DNA from: Rhyzopertha dominica
Taxonomy: Eukaryota > Arthropoda > Insecta > Coleoptera > Bostrichidae
Assembly (NCBI GenBank): GCA_025024175.1
Contig: QCXZ01000086.1
Span: 1,488,001-1,552,000, forward strand
Reading direction: 5' to 3'
DNA: 64,000 nucleotides
The translations under genes and the position numbers were made by a program. The stretch's first letter is position 1; each line of letters starts with the position of its first letter. The notes below the pieces were generated by a model, which was given only the letters and a program-made list of their open reading frames with translations, was not told the DNA's origin and searched no databases. Positions 48,439-61,018 of this stretch are shown in pieces.

Positions 48439-48475
<37 letters not shown>
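48439..48475. repeat. (AT)18 microsatellite
   Basis: An uninterrupted AT dinucleotide run of 37 bases, about 200 bp beyond the LINE end. The minus-strand open frame crossing it (48303-48548) translates to repeated Tyr-Ile and is an artefact of the repeat. Confidence 0.95.
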
Positions 48476-48477
<2 letters not shown>

Positions 48478-50916
48478 AAGCTGTTAAAAAATAAATGAAT
48501 AAAATAAAACAATAAAAATACTGCAACATGGTATGGTTTGTAATACAATAACTAGGCAACCAAAAGATGGTTATTAAATATTAATCGATACCGTACTGGC
48601 CATAAAATTGACCTGAATTTGACGTGTGACACCAGGGTCGTGTTAACCAGCACCAAATCATTTTCCTACGATTTGCCATTTCGCATTTGCATAATTATAT
48701 GTCAGTGTGCATGGATATTGCTGGAGGGCGATAGGCCCCGAGAACATTAAAATTATACGAATTCGGTGAAACAGCCGCAAAATAGCCTGCTTCAATTATC
48801 TGGAGACCTGCAGAGCATTCGCGGAACGGCAATTAAGGTTTCTGGGGTAAAGGGTTGTAGCGGTCAATTACGTGATCTTAATAAACTGGATACCTAAACC
48901 TTTGAATAACGAGCCTACAGCATTCCGAGAATTTTCTTCGCGGTCTACCCGGCAACGAGCGTTGTTTTATGGACTGAAAATGATTAAATTTGTCGACTGA
49001 AAACTGCAATACTTTCAGATAGATACGTTTTATCTCCCGTGCGTGAACGTTTTAACTGTAAACAACACGGTGCCTGGGTTGTCGAATGTTTATTCTGACC
49101 AGTTTAAAATATTTTGGTTTCTTCTAATCGCGCTCATATAAATAGAGATATTTTGATTTTAAAATTTCTAGTGTTATTGTATTTAGCAGAAACCTTCGTC
49201 CTGAAAACTTATAAGTTACAACAAAAAGCTTTTAACAATCTGATGAACTTCATTCGTCTACGGCCTTTTCCGGATCAAGCCAAATGTTTAATATAATGTC
49301 GTCGTTTAATTTGGGAATTTTTCCAGCATCAAACAGTTTAGTTATGAAAAAAGATATATAGTGAAGACAGAAAATGCAGATACAATATTTTGTTAACAGA
49401 TTAATCTACGATGGTGAATCTCACACCACCTTTCAGGGCTCCATGGCAATTCCACTGCTTTGGCATAGCAATAATCAACCTTACCGTTTAGATGTTCTGG
49501 TTTAAAATAATGATATTTTTGCCTTTAGTGTTCACATACATTTTCCCATTATACAGCCAAACATTTTTTATCCCCAGCCTTCCAGGCTTTGCTTTAAAAG
49601 CTAGTACTGTGCAAAAGCAAGGATTGGATATAACTTGAATCTTGTGACCATATCGCAGAAATTTTACTAGAATATTAGGTCTTCTGGTTTGTTCACGCTA
49701 TGACAACGGTCCATATTTTGTGAATATCACAGTTTTGCAGGACCATGTCGATCAGCAGCTTATTCATAGGTTTCTCTATGACCATCTGATATGACGATAT
49801 AGATCCATCTGCATTCACCCCAGTACTAACCTGTTGCTTTTAATAAGCTTATTACATTTATGTTCCCCTGCCTAACATGAAGTCAAATTTAGCTTAAATG
49901 AGGCCCAACCGACGATTATCATTTAAACAAAGATAAAACCACCACCAAAGAGACGCCTTTTAGACGAATGCGTCTCTTGAGACTCTTCTCTTCCACCCCA
50001 AAAGGTAAAGGTAAACCGCAGAGTGATTGATTATACACATTAATTGCTTTTCGCATCGCTCACTCATTTTTCATTATTGCGTCTGCCCTTTAATTCCCAC
50101 GTATTGGAAATAGGAAACGATTCCGCTGGTGCAAGGGTAGTTTTCCAACATGAACTGGGACTCGGGAATGTATCAATGCAACTTTGTTGAACACGTACGA
50201 ATACAATATCCGAAAGCGCGACGCGTAACAAAGGATCTGCACAACTTTAATTGCAAATACAATAATATACATCTCCTCTCTGTCGACATCAAACTGCTGC
50301 CGGCTGCATATATTTTCAGAGGGTGTAGTTAACGTTTATACAGCGCCTGAAATTCGAGATAAAGCTCAATTTAAACACAAATATCTTCCTTCATTTGTCA
50401 GGTCATGTCCTGAAGGAGTTGTTTTTTGCGAAAAGAAATGTAGATTGCGTTACTATTCAGTGGCGGCAATAGGATAATTACTTATTTGAAACACAGAAGC
50501 GAGAAGAATATTATATTTTAATGATATTATCAAACGATCGCGTATTTCAAACATTATATTCTACTTAATTCTGACGTGTTTTTTTAATGCGAAACGATTG
50601 CTATGATAATATCCAAATTTAGTTGAGTCCTCCTGACTGATAAGTTAGTTAAATTATCTTTACTGAATTCTTAGGGTACAAAAATTCGGTACAAATTTAA
50701 GTCCTGTAAGTGGCCCATTTGTTTATAAAGAGCATAAGAGTATATATTTTTATTATTTGGCCCCGTGGTATACTGAAGTTATGTAGATTTCTAAATAATT
50801 TCAAAAGTCAAAATCTTGGCATACAATTCACGATGGTGTTGTTTATCTATTAAATAATAGGCAGTTTTTCAATCAATCGATTTAAATTTTATTGGATTGG
50901 CACTTTGTTTGTATAT
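48476..50916. other. gene-free stretch
   Basis: No motif-bearing frame. A GC-richer island at 48,600-49,080 is without open frames. Short antiparallel frames at 50090-50332 are unassigned. Confidence 0.5.
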
Positions 50917-51184
50917 AGTTCTTACAACTGAAAATGAGAAAACTGTTTTATAAGCCGTTTTAGAGGTGATGTAGGGTTGATAAGAACACCTACATAAATT
51001 AAAGAGAAAGTCGAAAGTTATCAATATTCATACAAACTTTGAAAGAAAGTTGCCATATTCGTACGTCTGAGGGGATGTGAAAGTGAAGAAGACAACCATA
51101 AACAGGCCCACCCCTCGTATCATAAGTCCTTTGTAGCAGTTATTTGACTTATAAGCTATTTTCTCATTTTCAGTTTTAAGAACT
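50917..51184. mobile_element. MITE-like element with about 38-bp inverted ends
   Basis: The left end AGTTCTTACAACTGAAAATG (50917 on), then AGAAAACTGTTTTATAAG, is matched on the other strand by the right end AGTTCTTAAAACTGAAAATG, AGAAAATAGCTTATAAG (51184 down to 51148). The 190-bp interior has no open frame. Part of the right half recurs at 11264-11333, showing a dispersed family. No clear target-site duplication is visible, so an alternative is two head-to-head copies of one repeat. The inverted ends are directly observed; mobility is inferred. Confidence 0.7.
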
Positions 51185-52231
51185 GGCTTTCCTGGTAAAT
51201 TTTAAAATTCTGTCTTTGATTAGCCGGAATATAGTTTGATAAGTTTTGTTCACTGTTTGGATAAGTGTAAACCTTCAAGAAATGTGTAATTATATAACAC
51301 AATTTCCTCTGTATGAAAAAAATCAACAGTGAGGAAAAAAGCCAACGCAATATCTTTCTTACGCGAAGTTTTTCTAAACAAAAGAAGGCTGCAGAAGATG
51401 AACCGGTAAACAGACGCTTGTGTTCAGGAAATTGATTTATAATCGCATTTTTTAGGTTTATACGTAGCTCCTGGGCCCTTGCGTATTATCTGCAAACCTA
51501 CAGCTTGACACTAAGCAACAAAATGCGGGTGGCTTTGCTTTTATTTCGTAAAAATTAGAGTAAGTTTCTACATCCTCCCCATTACATGCTTCTCAGATCT
51601 TTTTTAATTACAGTTTTCCCTATTTGGATCGAGGTTTCCAGGTGGTTAAATAAACATTACTATTATATACTCCCACCACTTGCAATTACGGTAGGGTTTA
51701 AAATTTAGAATACTGACCCCTCCCTTAAGCAGTACGAGGCCCTTGCTACGATTTATTTGTTGTACAACACGTATATAAAGCAGCCTAGGGTCCCCCGCTC
51801 CAAACAGCAAACAAAGTGTAATGTTTCCGTGATAATTGGGAGCAAAACGCGGATTTTGGTGGGGCAACACAAAATGAAGACGTGAAATGCCTCCTGAGTA
51901 AACACGTTACCCCAAGGGTAGAACTCGCTCGTTTTGCGAATCATCAGCCACTTTACCGAACAAGATTTGATCCTCCTACACGAGGGATCCCCGAAAGTAT
52001 CACGAATCGAACATATATACGAAGGGCCTGCGGACAAGGCGCGCTACGTCGCCATTTAATACGACAATGGGCACGATAATTGCGCATTTATATATTCAAT
52101 GGTGTCTTCGGTCGCGGCAGAAATATTAGCTAAATTATTAATGTGTCGATAAATCAGTTTTATGGTCTCCTCAAAGAGCTCTCGTTTTTATTGGATGGTG
52201 TACGAGTCCAGAGATTGCTAAAAATTAAATT
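51185..52231. other. gene-free stretch
   Basis: Antiparallel frames at 51753-52037 (-) and 51882-52079 (+) without motifs; nothing else recognised. Confidence 0.45.
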
Positions 52232-52504
52232 TTGTTTATTCGTAAACAAAACAGACACCTTCATACCTTGATAGGGCTGTGTGGTATTGAGAAATTGTAT
52301 AAATCTTTTTCTGGTAATTCTATACATTCCCTTATAGGATCATTAGATAAGTATATACCTAAATGTAAACCAACTACAAAGTCTACATCATATCCCGATG
52401 TATCAATGTTTTATTTATTCCCACAGCCGACAACTCTCTACAAAGTGACCCAAAAAAGTTCTAGAAGCATAACAATCAAAAGGAAAATGCATCCAGTGTT
52501 CTAG
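52232..52504 (+). pseudogene. LINE endonuclease-RT linker relic
   Basis: An open frame of 90 codons. Residues 19-58 read IEKLYKSFSGNSIHSLIGSL followed by DKYIPKCKPTTKSTSYPD, which fits the Jockey-like linker (YxxFxxxIxxLIxxYVPKxKPxxxxSYPxWF). The Trp-Phe after SYP is not retained. Nothing downstream aligns with RT. Compared with the linkers at 30786 and 56016 the wording differs, implying separate families or old copies. Confidence 0.45.
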
Positions 52505-55357
52505 GTGTATGGAAACAAACAGCTAAATAGTCAGCAAGGTATTGTTGTCCAAAGATCAAGTCTAATAACATTTGTGCTCCTGTCAATATACCCTTCTTTC
52601 TTGAATTCCTTGTTTCTTGGTTCCTGTGCGATTTGTTTAATTTCATGTGGTGGAAAACAAATGTAAGTCTACTTGTATTTAAGTCTGATGATAGAACTGG
52701 CATAAACAAACCAACTGTATCTTTGTATAATTTTGTCAAATTATTCGAACGTGTCGTAGCAGTTATTTATTCGAATGTAATTAATAGAATAGTGAATAGT
52801 AGATTATTCAACATCATGTTATTGGTAATAAAATATTTGTTATTTAGGAGGGAGCAATTTGTTGAATATCTACAGTGGATTTAAACCTGAGATCTATAAC
52901 GCCTCATAATTAATCTATAAAAAACATACAAATAATAGAAGTTGGGGACAATATTTAAACACATTTTTTACAGCTTAGTTGCACTTGAAGCAGTACACCA
53001 TCTAATAAATTCAAGAGATTATTTTGTCCGCATTCCTCAGCATTGAAAAAGACAGGCTCGATGACAAATGTACCTATTATTCAAACCCAAGCATTTAGAC
53101 ACCATCAATGCTGGCAGTGACGGGTTCGTAGAAAATGAGGATTCTCATCACGGTAATAATGAACGTTTCGCGTATTCACAAATCCCTTGCCGTAAAATGC
53201 AAACTCATTCCGCAAAAAAATATATCCCGACGAACTGAGGTTCCAGCAAAATCGACGTATAAAAAATTTGTTGAATTTCCGAACCTTAGGATGGTAATGA
53301 TCTTTCCTGTTGTAATTTTGTGTCCTTTCTACGTTCTTTCTCTTTCGTACTTTATTACTTACCAATATTAATGTAGTTCGAGTATCAAAATTCTACTCTA
53401 TTAGCAGAATTTCAAGGAATTAAAAAACAGGGTTCAAACAACCGACATCGCATGAGAGTGGTGTCTGTCCCATTGTCTGCCAAAATTCCCACGGGGGTCC
53501 TAACCAATATTGGCGGGCAAGCTTTGGAAGCTTTACACGGTTCGATTAAAGAATAATATTCAGTCGAGACGGGAACTTTCCAGACACAAACAATGACGAA
53601 ATATTCTTTATTTTATTTCGCTAGGCAAAATCTTGCTGCTGTTTCTTTCTGACACCTTGCTAAATCGAAAGGGACGACATGTGTTTCTCTTTTAAACTGA
53701 GAGATGAGACCCTTTCATACATTGTTTACATCTGATCATTAATTAAAAATAAAAATCATATGATTAAAAAGGTAAGAGATAATAACTTAACTTAAAGTTA
53801 TTATAGTGTACTGATTAAATCAATTGTTATATCAAGATTTTCAGATAGACATTTAAATTCTAATTCACATTTAAAATTATGTAAATTAAGATCCATTTTA
53901 ATTAATCATTCACATCCAACTAGTTTAGAATGGTATACAACTAGCAGAGATGAGAAAATATTTGCAGTTTAGTGAGCCTAATTTAATACATCTTTTGGAT
54001 TTTTGAAAAAATGTATGACCTAGTTGATATTTTGAAATAATAAATAACAATGAGGTCCCCAATCAAGTTTGAATGCTATGGCTTCAGAAATCGTTCATTT
54101 TTTAAACTTGCCAACGATATTAAACATAATATGATGCTTCAAAAAGACAAAGTACTCACTACAAAGCACGAGGACTGTATGAAATTGGTTAAATAAAGTG
54201 TTTCGTAATTCTTGGTTTGAAAGAAAGAAAAAAAGTCCTGTGGCCTTCTCGATTTTCCGATCTTTAGGTTTTAGAGTTATTCTATGGAGAACAATAATCG
54301 ATAGGAGTTCTATTAGAAAGCTTGACTCTGTGTACGCATTAAGAATATTTCTATACAAAATCATATATTTAATTTGTCCGTGGCCAATTAGATTAAAATC
54401 AATATAAAATAGAAAATGACCATAACTCTTAATTTTTTTATATAATAATATTAAGCTTTAGACCCTTGGGCTGCTTTAAAAATGGGCGATTTTTTTGAAA
54501 CTATGATTTCTAGTTTAATAACATTATCTTACTGGGGTCATCATTATCTACAATACGAGTATTACATCAATATTTGTTATGTAAAGTTAAAAGTAACGTA
54601 GTTAGAAGAACATGAGGATCCAGTTTTCTGAAAATATTCATTAAGCAATGAACTTTTGCAAAATTTTGAATTTTAATTTAGAACTAGATACTACTGAGAT
54701 TTGAAGTCTCGACATAAAAATGGAGTATTTCCCTTGCAAGCGGCAGAGATGATCTAAATAACCGGCATTCGCGGGCTAAGAAAGTAGCGGGAATCCTTCT
54801 TTCAGAAAAAGCAAAGCTCTGGATCTGCCGACTTCGATGTGAGCGGCGTAATGAACGACGGCAGGATATCTTTAAAGCACCTAACAAAAGCTGAACTCCA
54901 GCCCTTCGGAATTCTTTTATCCCTTTAAATAAAACCGAGGTAAAGGTAGACCAATTTGTTCAGCCTTTGTTGGAGGACAAGTTAAAACGGCTGCCCGTAC
55001 GTACTTCTAGGTAAACAAATATTCCCTGGACTGATGAGGTATAAGAGGTGCGCCACCCGGGCCGAGGACCGGAGCGGCTGAAAATTCAATATAAAATGCA
55101 AATTTACCCGTGCCAGAGAATTTCTATAAACGCTAAATTATGGCTCGGGGCATTTACAATAGACTGAGAAAGTATTTAATTCCGTGCTGTTCCGATTTTT
55201 TTTATTTTTCTCGTTCAAAGCACGACCAAGATGGGAAGCGATAATGAATAACCGCTTTCGCCCACTAAAGTACCTGAAATTGCACGGTGCTAATGCCGCA
55301 GCGTAAATGGCAAAACAGANTGATACTGTGAATTCAATATTCTAAAAACTATAATGA
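52505..55357. other. gene-free stretch
   Basis: Frames at 52476-52739 (-), 52633-52884 (+), 53105-53365 (-), 53135-53371 (+) and 54095-54407 (both strands) are mutual shadows without motifs. A single N lies at 55320. Confidence 0.45.
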
Positions 55358-55426
55358 AAANACCCCAACCACATTGCTTTAGAGAGCCAAAATACGTATT
55401 TCGGTAGCTAAGCTGCCACCTTCAAC
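55358..55426 (-). repeat. dispersed repeat tail with hammerhead-like motif
   Basis: On the minus strand: TTGAAGGTGGCAGCTTAGCT followed by ACCGAAATACG, then TATTTTGGCTCTCTAAAGC, AATGTGGTTGGGG. AGCT can pair with AGCT and GG with CC, placing a stem between the CTGANGA-like box and GAAA. It shares the order of blocks with 19778-19833 (-) and the first half with 43235-43261 (+). One N falls in the tail (55361). Confidence 0.6.
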
Positions 55427-56015
55427 ACTATACTACTAAATTAATGTTGTTGCTCAAAAGTATTAGTTCTTGTAGTTATAGATTCCTGGATAACTTGTAA
55501 ACTTTAAAATTTGTTTAATTCTTATTTAGGGATCAAAAAGGCAATTTTCATTTTTTAACCGAAGCTGTGGTCGAAAGCCTATAATAAGCAAACAAAAGCA
55601 AGTGAGTTTTATATCATTATGCCTTATTTTCTCTAAATACAATAGTATAAGTAAAATTTTTGTTTTCTAATTAATAGCACAGCATTAATAAAGTTCAGCT
55701 CGTTGTAAAAGCAAGCCTTATTGTTAAATGTAGTAAAAGTTCAGCACAGCTACAAAATGGTAAACTGTCAGGCATAATCTGATGAAACAGCTTCTTCGGG
55801 CTTCAGACTCGAAAGACACAACTTTACTTCCGGTTAAAGTCTATGATTTTATGTCCACCCGAGGCAGTAGTAAGCAGCTCAAAACTTTAAATAACTAAGT
55901 TCAATCACACGANCTTCAGCAGTTTCAGAAAGCCGCTCACGTAAAGATGGTGGATAAAATGGCTTGAGATTTTAGTAATTTAGTTGTACATATACTGGCA
56001 TTTCGCCTCTACTAA
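55427..56015. other. gene-free stretch
   Basis: AT-rich; one N at 55913. No open frame above 60 codons. It may contain unrecognisable upstream parts of the LINE relic that begins at 56016. Confidence 0.4.
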
Positions 56016-56350
56016 ATATGACTTGTTTCAGTATATAGTATCTTAGACTTATGTGTACCGAAATATCCGGTTAAGCATAAAAACAAATATCCTTCTTGGT
56101 TTAATGACAGGATATTCGAGAAAACTTGAGACCTCGTAGTGTATACTAGAATGGTCCTGATATTCAGGTTCTAGTTAACTTCAGACGCCTTAAAATAAAA
56201 ATAAAAAGAGATATTGAAAAAGCACATAAACAATATATAAGGAACATTAAAGAAAGTTCCTTCAGGCATGAATTATGAAAATCAATCTCTGAATTCCTCC
56301 GAGGACATAGTCAATGCTTTCGCTACATTTTCTAAATGCTAGATATTCCA
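56016..56350 (+). pseudogene. LINE endonuclease-RT linker and RT approach
   Basis: The translation SILDLCVPKYPVKHKNKYPS followed by WFNDRIFEKT is the linker VPxxPVKxKxKYPxWFNxxI of Jockey-like ORF2. After a gap, NFRRLKIKIKRDIEKAHKQY followed by IRNIKES is the coiled linker helix (FxxLRxxxKxxIExAxxxYIxxI). After more frameshifts, SSEDIVNAFATF is the IxNAFAxFF block that precedes RT. The three blocks are in the right order and spacing, so this is one decayed element. RT proper does not follow. Confidence 0.65.
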
Positions 56351-59300
56351 TGTAATTTTCCTGTTCTGTAAGGTGAATACCCAACCTATTGAACAGATAT
56401 TCTAAGGTACCTATTTCAGATAAATACAGCGACTGAGCTAGGAAATAGAGGACTATAGCAAACGTTGACGAAGTAGTGTTATGATGTAGTTTTTATAGCT
56501 ACTAAGAAATATTGCCGGCATGACTTGCTAATATTCTCTATAGACAGCTAAGTTATCAAGAAAATGTGAAAAATAAGCTGTATGAAGCCTGTGATTTGCG
56601 CGTGAATTCTGTATCGTTCTGATGCTGTTTTCGTCTCTTTTTTTAATTGCTTCATTCATAATGAAAATACAATACCCTTTCTTTTACTAATGCTAAGTCT
56701 AAATTTTTATCATTGAATAATCTATAAAAACAAACGTCCAATGCTCCACGAGTGTTCGTTTTAATACAATCACGAAACAAAGTGAAGCTTACTACGTTTT
56801 GTGTTTATTTTTCTTAAGCAACACTTTTCTCAGAGCTAGCTCTATAAAAGATGTACGTTAGATCTAATTTGTTGAAACAGCAAAACAATGTAGACGCGAG
56901 AGAAAGATTTTCAGCGGAATCGAGTGCTCAATAATAAGAACTGTTCTTTTATAGCACAAAAATGAATTTTACCTATCAGTCGAATACGGCACCGTACGTT
57001 TATACCGAAACTGAAATATTGGAAGCCGGTGGTATTTCGTTTCCATTGACGTTTTGCGACACAAGTCCGTTATGATACTGCGCGAAAAAAGTAATGGGCT
57101 GTCAGACGTCAACAAAGTACCGCTTTCGTTATAGAATTGTCGTTTGAAATTTACGAGCAAAGGCTTTATGTGTTGATACGATCTTACTGGGAGCTCTGGG
57201 TAACACTGATCTATATGCAAATTTGAAAGAGTCAGTGCACTTGAAAACACAGATAAACTAAGAAGTTCCACCGCAAACATTCAAACGGACGTGATATAAT
57301 AATCAGCTAAAAAATAAAAAGCACCTTGAAACTATAAATTTACTTGATACTTAATAACTACAAACTTTCGCTACAAAATAGAAGAAACAGTTGTAAACTG
57401 ATGAGAAAGAAACGATATTTATGAAAAAAAGTGTTGTTTCTTTCTCGGCAACTCGAATCCACTTCGATTTTCACACTTTGTTAACGATTAGGGTAAGTGC
57501 CATTACAGTAGGGTATAGGTACGGCGTTCGCTGCATAACGCCTTAATCGATCGTTTTTGCATGAACAATATTGACTTTGCATATCCCGTTTGACCCTAGA
57601 AAAGGATATTGCCCTTACGGTCGCTGTTCTCTACGTGGTCCATTTTCTTTCCCAGACCGGCGAGCCACGCGTGGTATATGTTATTCGAACATAGGAAGAA
57701 TTTTAAACTCAATTTTGAAAGGAAAATGCGGTTAGAAAAGAAAGGCATGTCGCATTTATCCATTTAATTTTAGTTTACCTCCTCTAAAGTTGGCTTTGCT
57801 TGCTTTCATAACGCATTTTCAGTTGTTTCAAAAGTTATTCTAAGAAAAATGTAATACTTTTATTTTTTCAAAGTCCTGTACACAGATGGTTTTTTTTTCT
57901 GTTATCATCGAATGTACTACATGCATATTGAAAATCCATAGCGCTAAGCTTTGGATAAAAATTTACGAATGAAACATCGGATAGTCACACAGCATGGTCA
58001 ACTACCAAACAGAAATAAAACATTTAACACTCCCATTCAAAAGTATTTATGACACTCCTAAAGATGAATGAAATACCAGTGTTTTGTGGATAAGAGTTAC
58101 TAATCACTTTAGCCGTTAAATTCTGCAAATGAAATTTTACAATTATTTAATAAATCAAATATCCATCAATTATACGTGGTGTGATTTTAACTGTAATTTA
58201 AAAACGAATAACTTTCTTGAAAATCTGTCTAAAATGAAACTTAATTCGTTAAATCTGATAAAATCTAAGAGATAATATCTAGATGTATCAAGGCTATATT
58301 TTGCAGTATTTTTGCTACATCATACAGGGAAAATGTTAAAACAATGTTGATTAAGCAGAAATTCTTAGAAGTCCATTTTCCACCCACATTTTATAGGCGA
58401 ATTATTTTCTTTTATGTATAACGTAATGTCAAGTACGCCCCTTAGGATAATTTTGATATTTGTTTCTAATATACTTCTATCTAAAAATGTTTCTTTACTA
58501 GCGATAGTGCGAAAGATTTTCCTTAATAATTCTTTTATTATTCGGGAGTGTATCAAGCTCTGAACTTTCAACGAATTAAAAATAAAAATGCCAAATTAAT
58601 CAGCACTAAGATACGAGTATTTGGGTGGAGTTTAGCATTGAAACTCGTACCTCTTAATGAAAAGCACGAAAGAACACAAAGTGCCTAGCAGAGTAGGGTA
58701 GATTTAAACAACAATGCAAAAAAAATGGCGCTGGAATCATTAAAACCGGGAAAGTTACTAAATGTGCCTATCGGCGCTAAGACAACAGGGGACTGGGGAA
58801 AGAAACTGAGGAAACGGTTTCATTAAAGCAGATAAGTATTAAACGTATTTTAGTCAAACGGCGCGGATTAAGCTTCGAGATGATATCCGCGGAAATACCT
58901 TGGAAGGGATTACAGACCTTTTTGTATCTCTGTTAATTAGAGACTTGAGTCGTCCCTGCCAAATAATAGTACTAACAATGATGAGTTCCAGAGCGCGCAA
59001 TAGCTTTTCTTTCATTTCATACCAACGCGATACGTGACTGTAATGCGCATTATGGTGGCAACGGGGTTACGCCGAAATAAAAAAAAATGTTTTGCAATGC
59101 TTAAAAGGCGCAGTATTGTGCTCTTTCGACGTCGCACGCTAAGTCTCTTTGATGCCCCATTATAATTAGTCGTCAAGCTCGCTTACAAAGATCAGGCTAA
59201 TTAATTTCGAAACATTTCAGTCCGTGTCCGGTTATGGGTTGATTTTTCATGTTACGTCGTTTCATATTACCTAATCTGACGGCGCTGCACGCAAGTTATA

Positions 59301-60857
59301 TTAGCTAATTGGTTTTCCACTTAAAATATATGATTTTGGCGGACCTGCCCACGCAGTTTCCGGAGGCCAGTAAGGAAAATTCATTTCGCACCCTTTGCTA
59401 CTCGCATAACTTCTCAATGTGTCTATATAGTTTATCGGAAACTGAAATATTGAGAAAACACCACTAAATACAAACAAAATCGTCTTTATGCATACAACAT
59501 TTGAAGAATAGAAAAATTGCAATAACTCAAGAAATGGTAATTTCAGGTAACAAAACAACCTGATACTTTTGGGAATAGAACGTTGGTGAGCATGTAATGA
59601 TAAAATATAAAATACGGGGTTGTATTTGAAAAAAAAAGATATTTGCTCTAATTTTGTGTTTTTGTCTTTTTGCCGTTTAGTGAAAAATCGGATCCCAGTT
59701 TGAAATATGTTTTTCTTTAAACGTTTTTTTTATAAACAACAATGCTTTCTAGTGGCCAATGCTAATGTGATCATGTAATATATTGAAAAAGCTGGGAAAG
59801 ACTTTGTTGAGTTAGAATTCCACCTATGAAGCGCATTTAAAGGTAAATTTAAAAATCTGAACTGATCTTTCCCTTGGGGGTATGAAAAAGAATGCACGTA
59901 TTGACACGTTATTTATAAAACGATCAACGACATTTAATTTTACCCCCTGGAATTTAAAATATCAACATGATTGCAGTTTGCATGTACCTTCAGCAGCACT
60001 CAATCATATCAGTTATTGATAGAAGCAATTAAGCGAAGTACACACGATGAAAATATGATATTTCGTTACAACGTTTGCACTGTATAGTTGTATTAATGAT
60101 AAAACTGCCCGGCTTTGCGATGTAATTGTATATTAAACATGCATGGGCGCTCTAAATTGCGCACATAGGATACAAAACCACTTCATTAAACGAGATGTTT
60201 GAAACAATTGTAATCTCGCGTTTGAAACCATTATCGGCTATCATTTCCAGGCTAACGTTTGGATAAGTTTATTTTCAGTCAAATAACATAGAAATGCACC
60301 CAAAATGACCGCACCAATTCATGTAAAGCGGACATCTGAAGAGCAACCAGTTATTCTCAACGAAAGTAAAACTCATATTAAAGTGCGGTTATCGTGGAAT
60401 AGAAATAGTAGATATAATAACATTATATAAATTCTGTTAAATTACACAGACTATTCTCATGACTTGCAGTGCTCCCTCATATTCCTGACGATCAAATGTT
60501 TCACCCAGCGAGATGATCAGTCTTGATGGACAAGCATCTCTGTCGAATTAGCAAGAGAATTGCGACAAGGGAAGGTATAGATATCGCGCTTCGCCCAGCG
60601 CTACCTCAGATTCATCGAGTCACTGAGGTTTAGTTTAGTTTGAATTGAACAATAATCCATTATAGCAGCCGAGAAAACGAAGGCTAAAACTCTCACTGCT
60701 CGGGCTATAAATGAAGTGGAATTTTGTACACCCATAAACTTGTTTGCTTTTGTTATATTTTGATCTACTATTCCAGTAGCTAATTTCATAATAACAAACA
60801 ATACATGCTCTAAATTAAGTTAACAAATATTCGCGTAATACATACATGAACAAATTA
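56351..60857. other. gene-free stretch
   Basis: Frames at 56969-57280 (-), 58365-58571 (-) and 59301-59558 (-) lack motifs. The rest is AT-rich or contains short GC-richer islands (57,500-57,700; 59,000-59,300) with no open frame. The frame 60601-60801 (-) is discussed with the exon-like segment that follows. Confidence 0.4.
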
Positions 60858-61018
60858 ATAAAACTTACCCTCGTTGTTGTCCCACATAATATATCCAAAT
60901 TGTTATCCACAGCACACTGAACCTCACTATTCGAAATTTCAGACCGAACTGACCAGTTGTGTAGATTTAAGGTGGTTATAGCATGTTGTATAATAGTGGA
61001 TTCCAGTATTTCCTTTTC
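60858..61018 (-). other. exon-like segment, possible CBM21 end
   Basis: On the minus strand one frame runs EILESTIIQHAITTLNLHNW, then SVRSEISNSEVQCAVDNNL, up to a strong splice-donor match AGG|GTAAGT (intron start 60868). In another frame the end reads GYIMWDNNEGKFY (to 60858), close to the YWDNNxGKNY ending of CBM21 glycogen-binding domains of PP1 regulatory subunits. The two readings are in different frames, and the second has a stop 10 codons before WDNN. A possible acceptor TTAATTTAG lies 60 bp downstream, but splicing to it leads quickly to a stop. A decayed exon, a retrocopy or chance are all possible. Confidence 0.2.

Noticed and set aside
48303..48548. Minus-strand open frame with a Tyr-Ile repeat
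   Set aside because: It is a translation of the (AT)18 microsatellite.
60601..60869. Joining the 60858-61018 segment by a 60-bp intron to the frame 60601-60801 as a two-exon gene
   Set aside because: With the GTAAGT donor and the TTTAG acceptor, the frame that is open on the left side reaches a stop after about eight codons, and the frame that is open on the right side has a stop shortly upstream of the donor.
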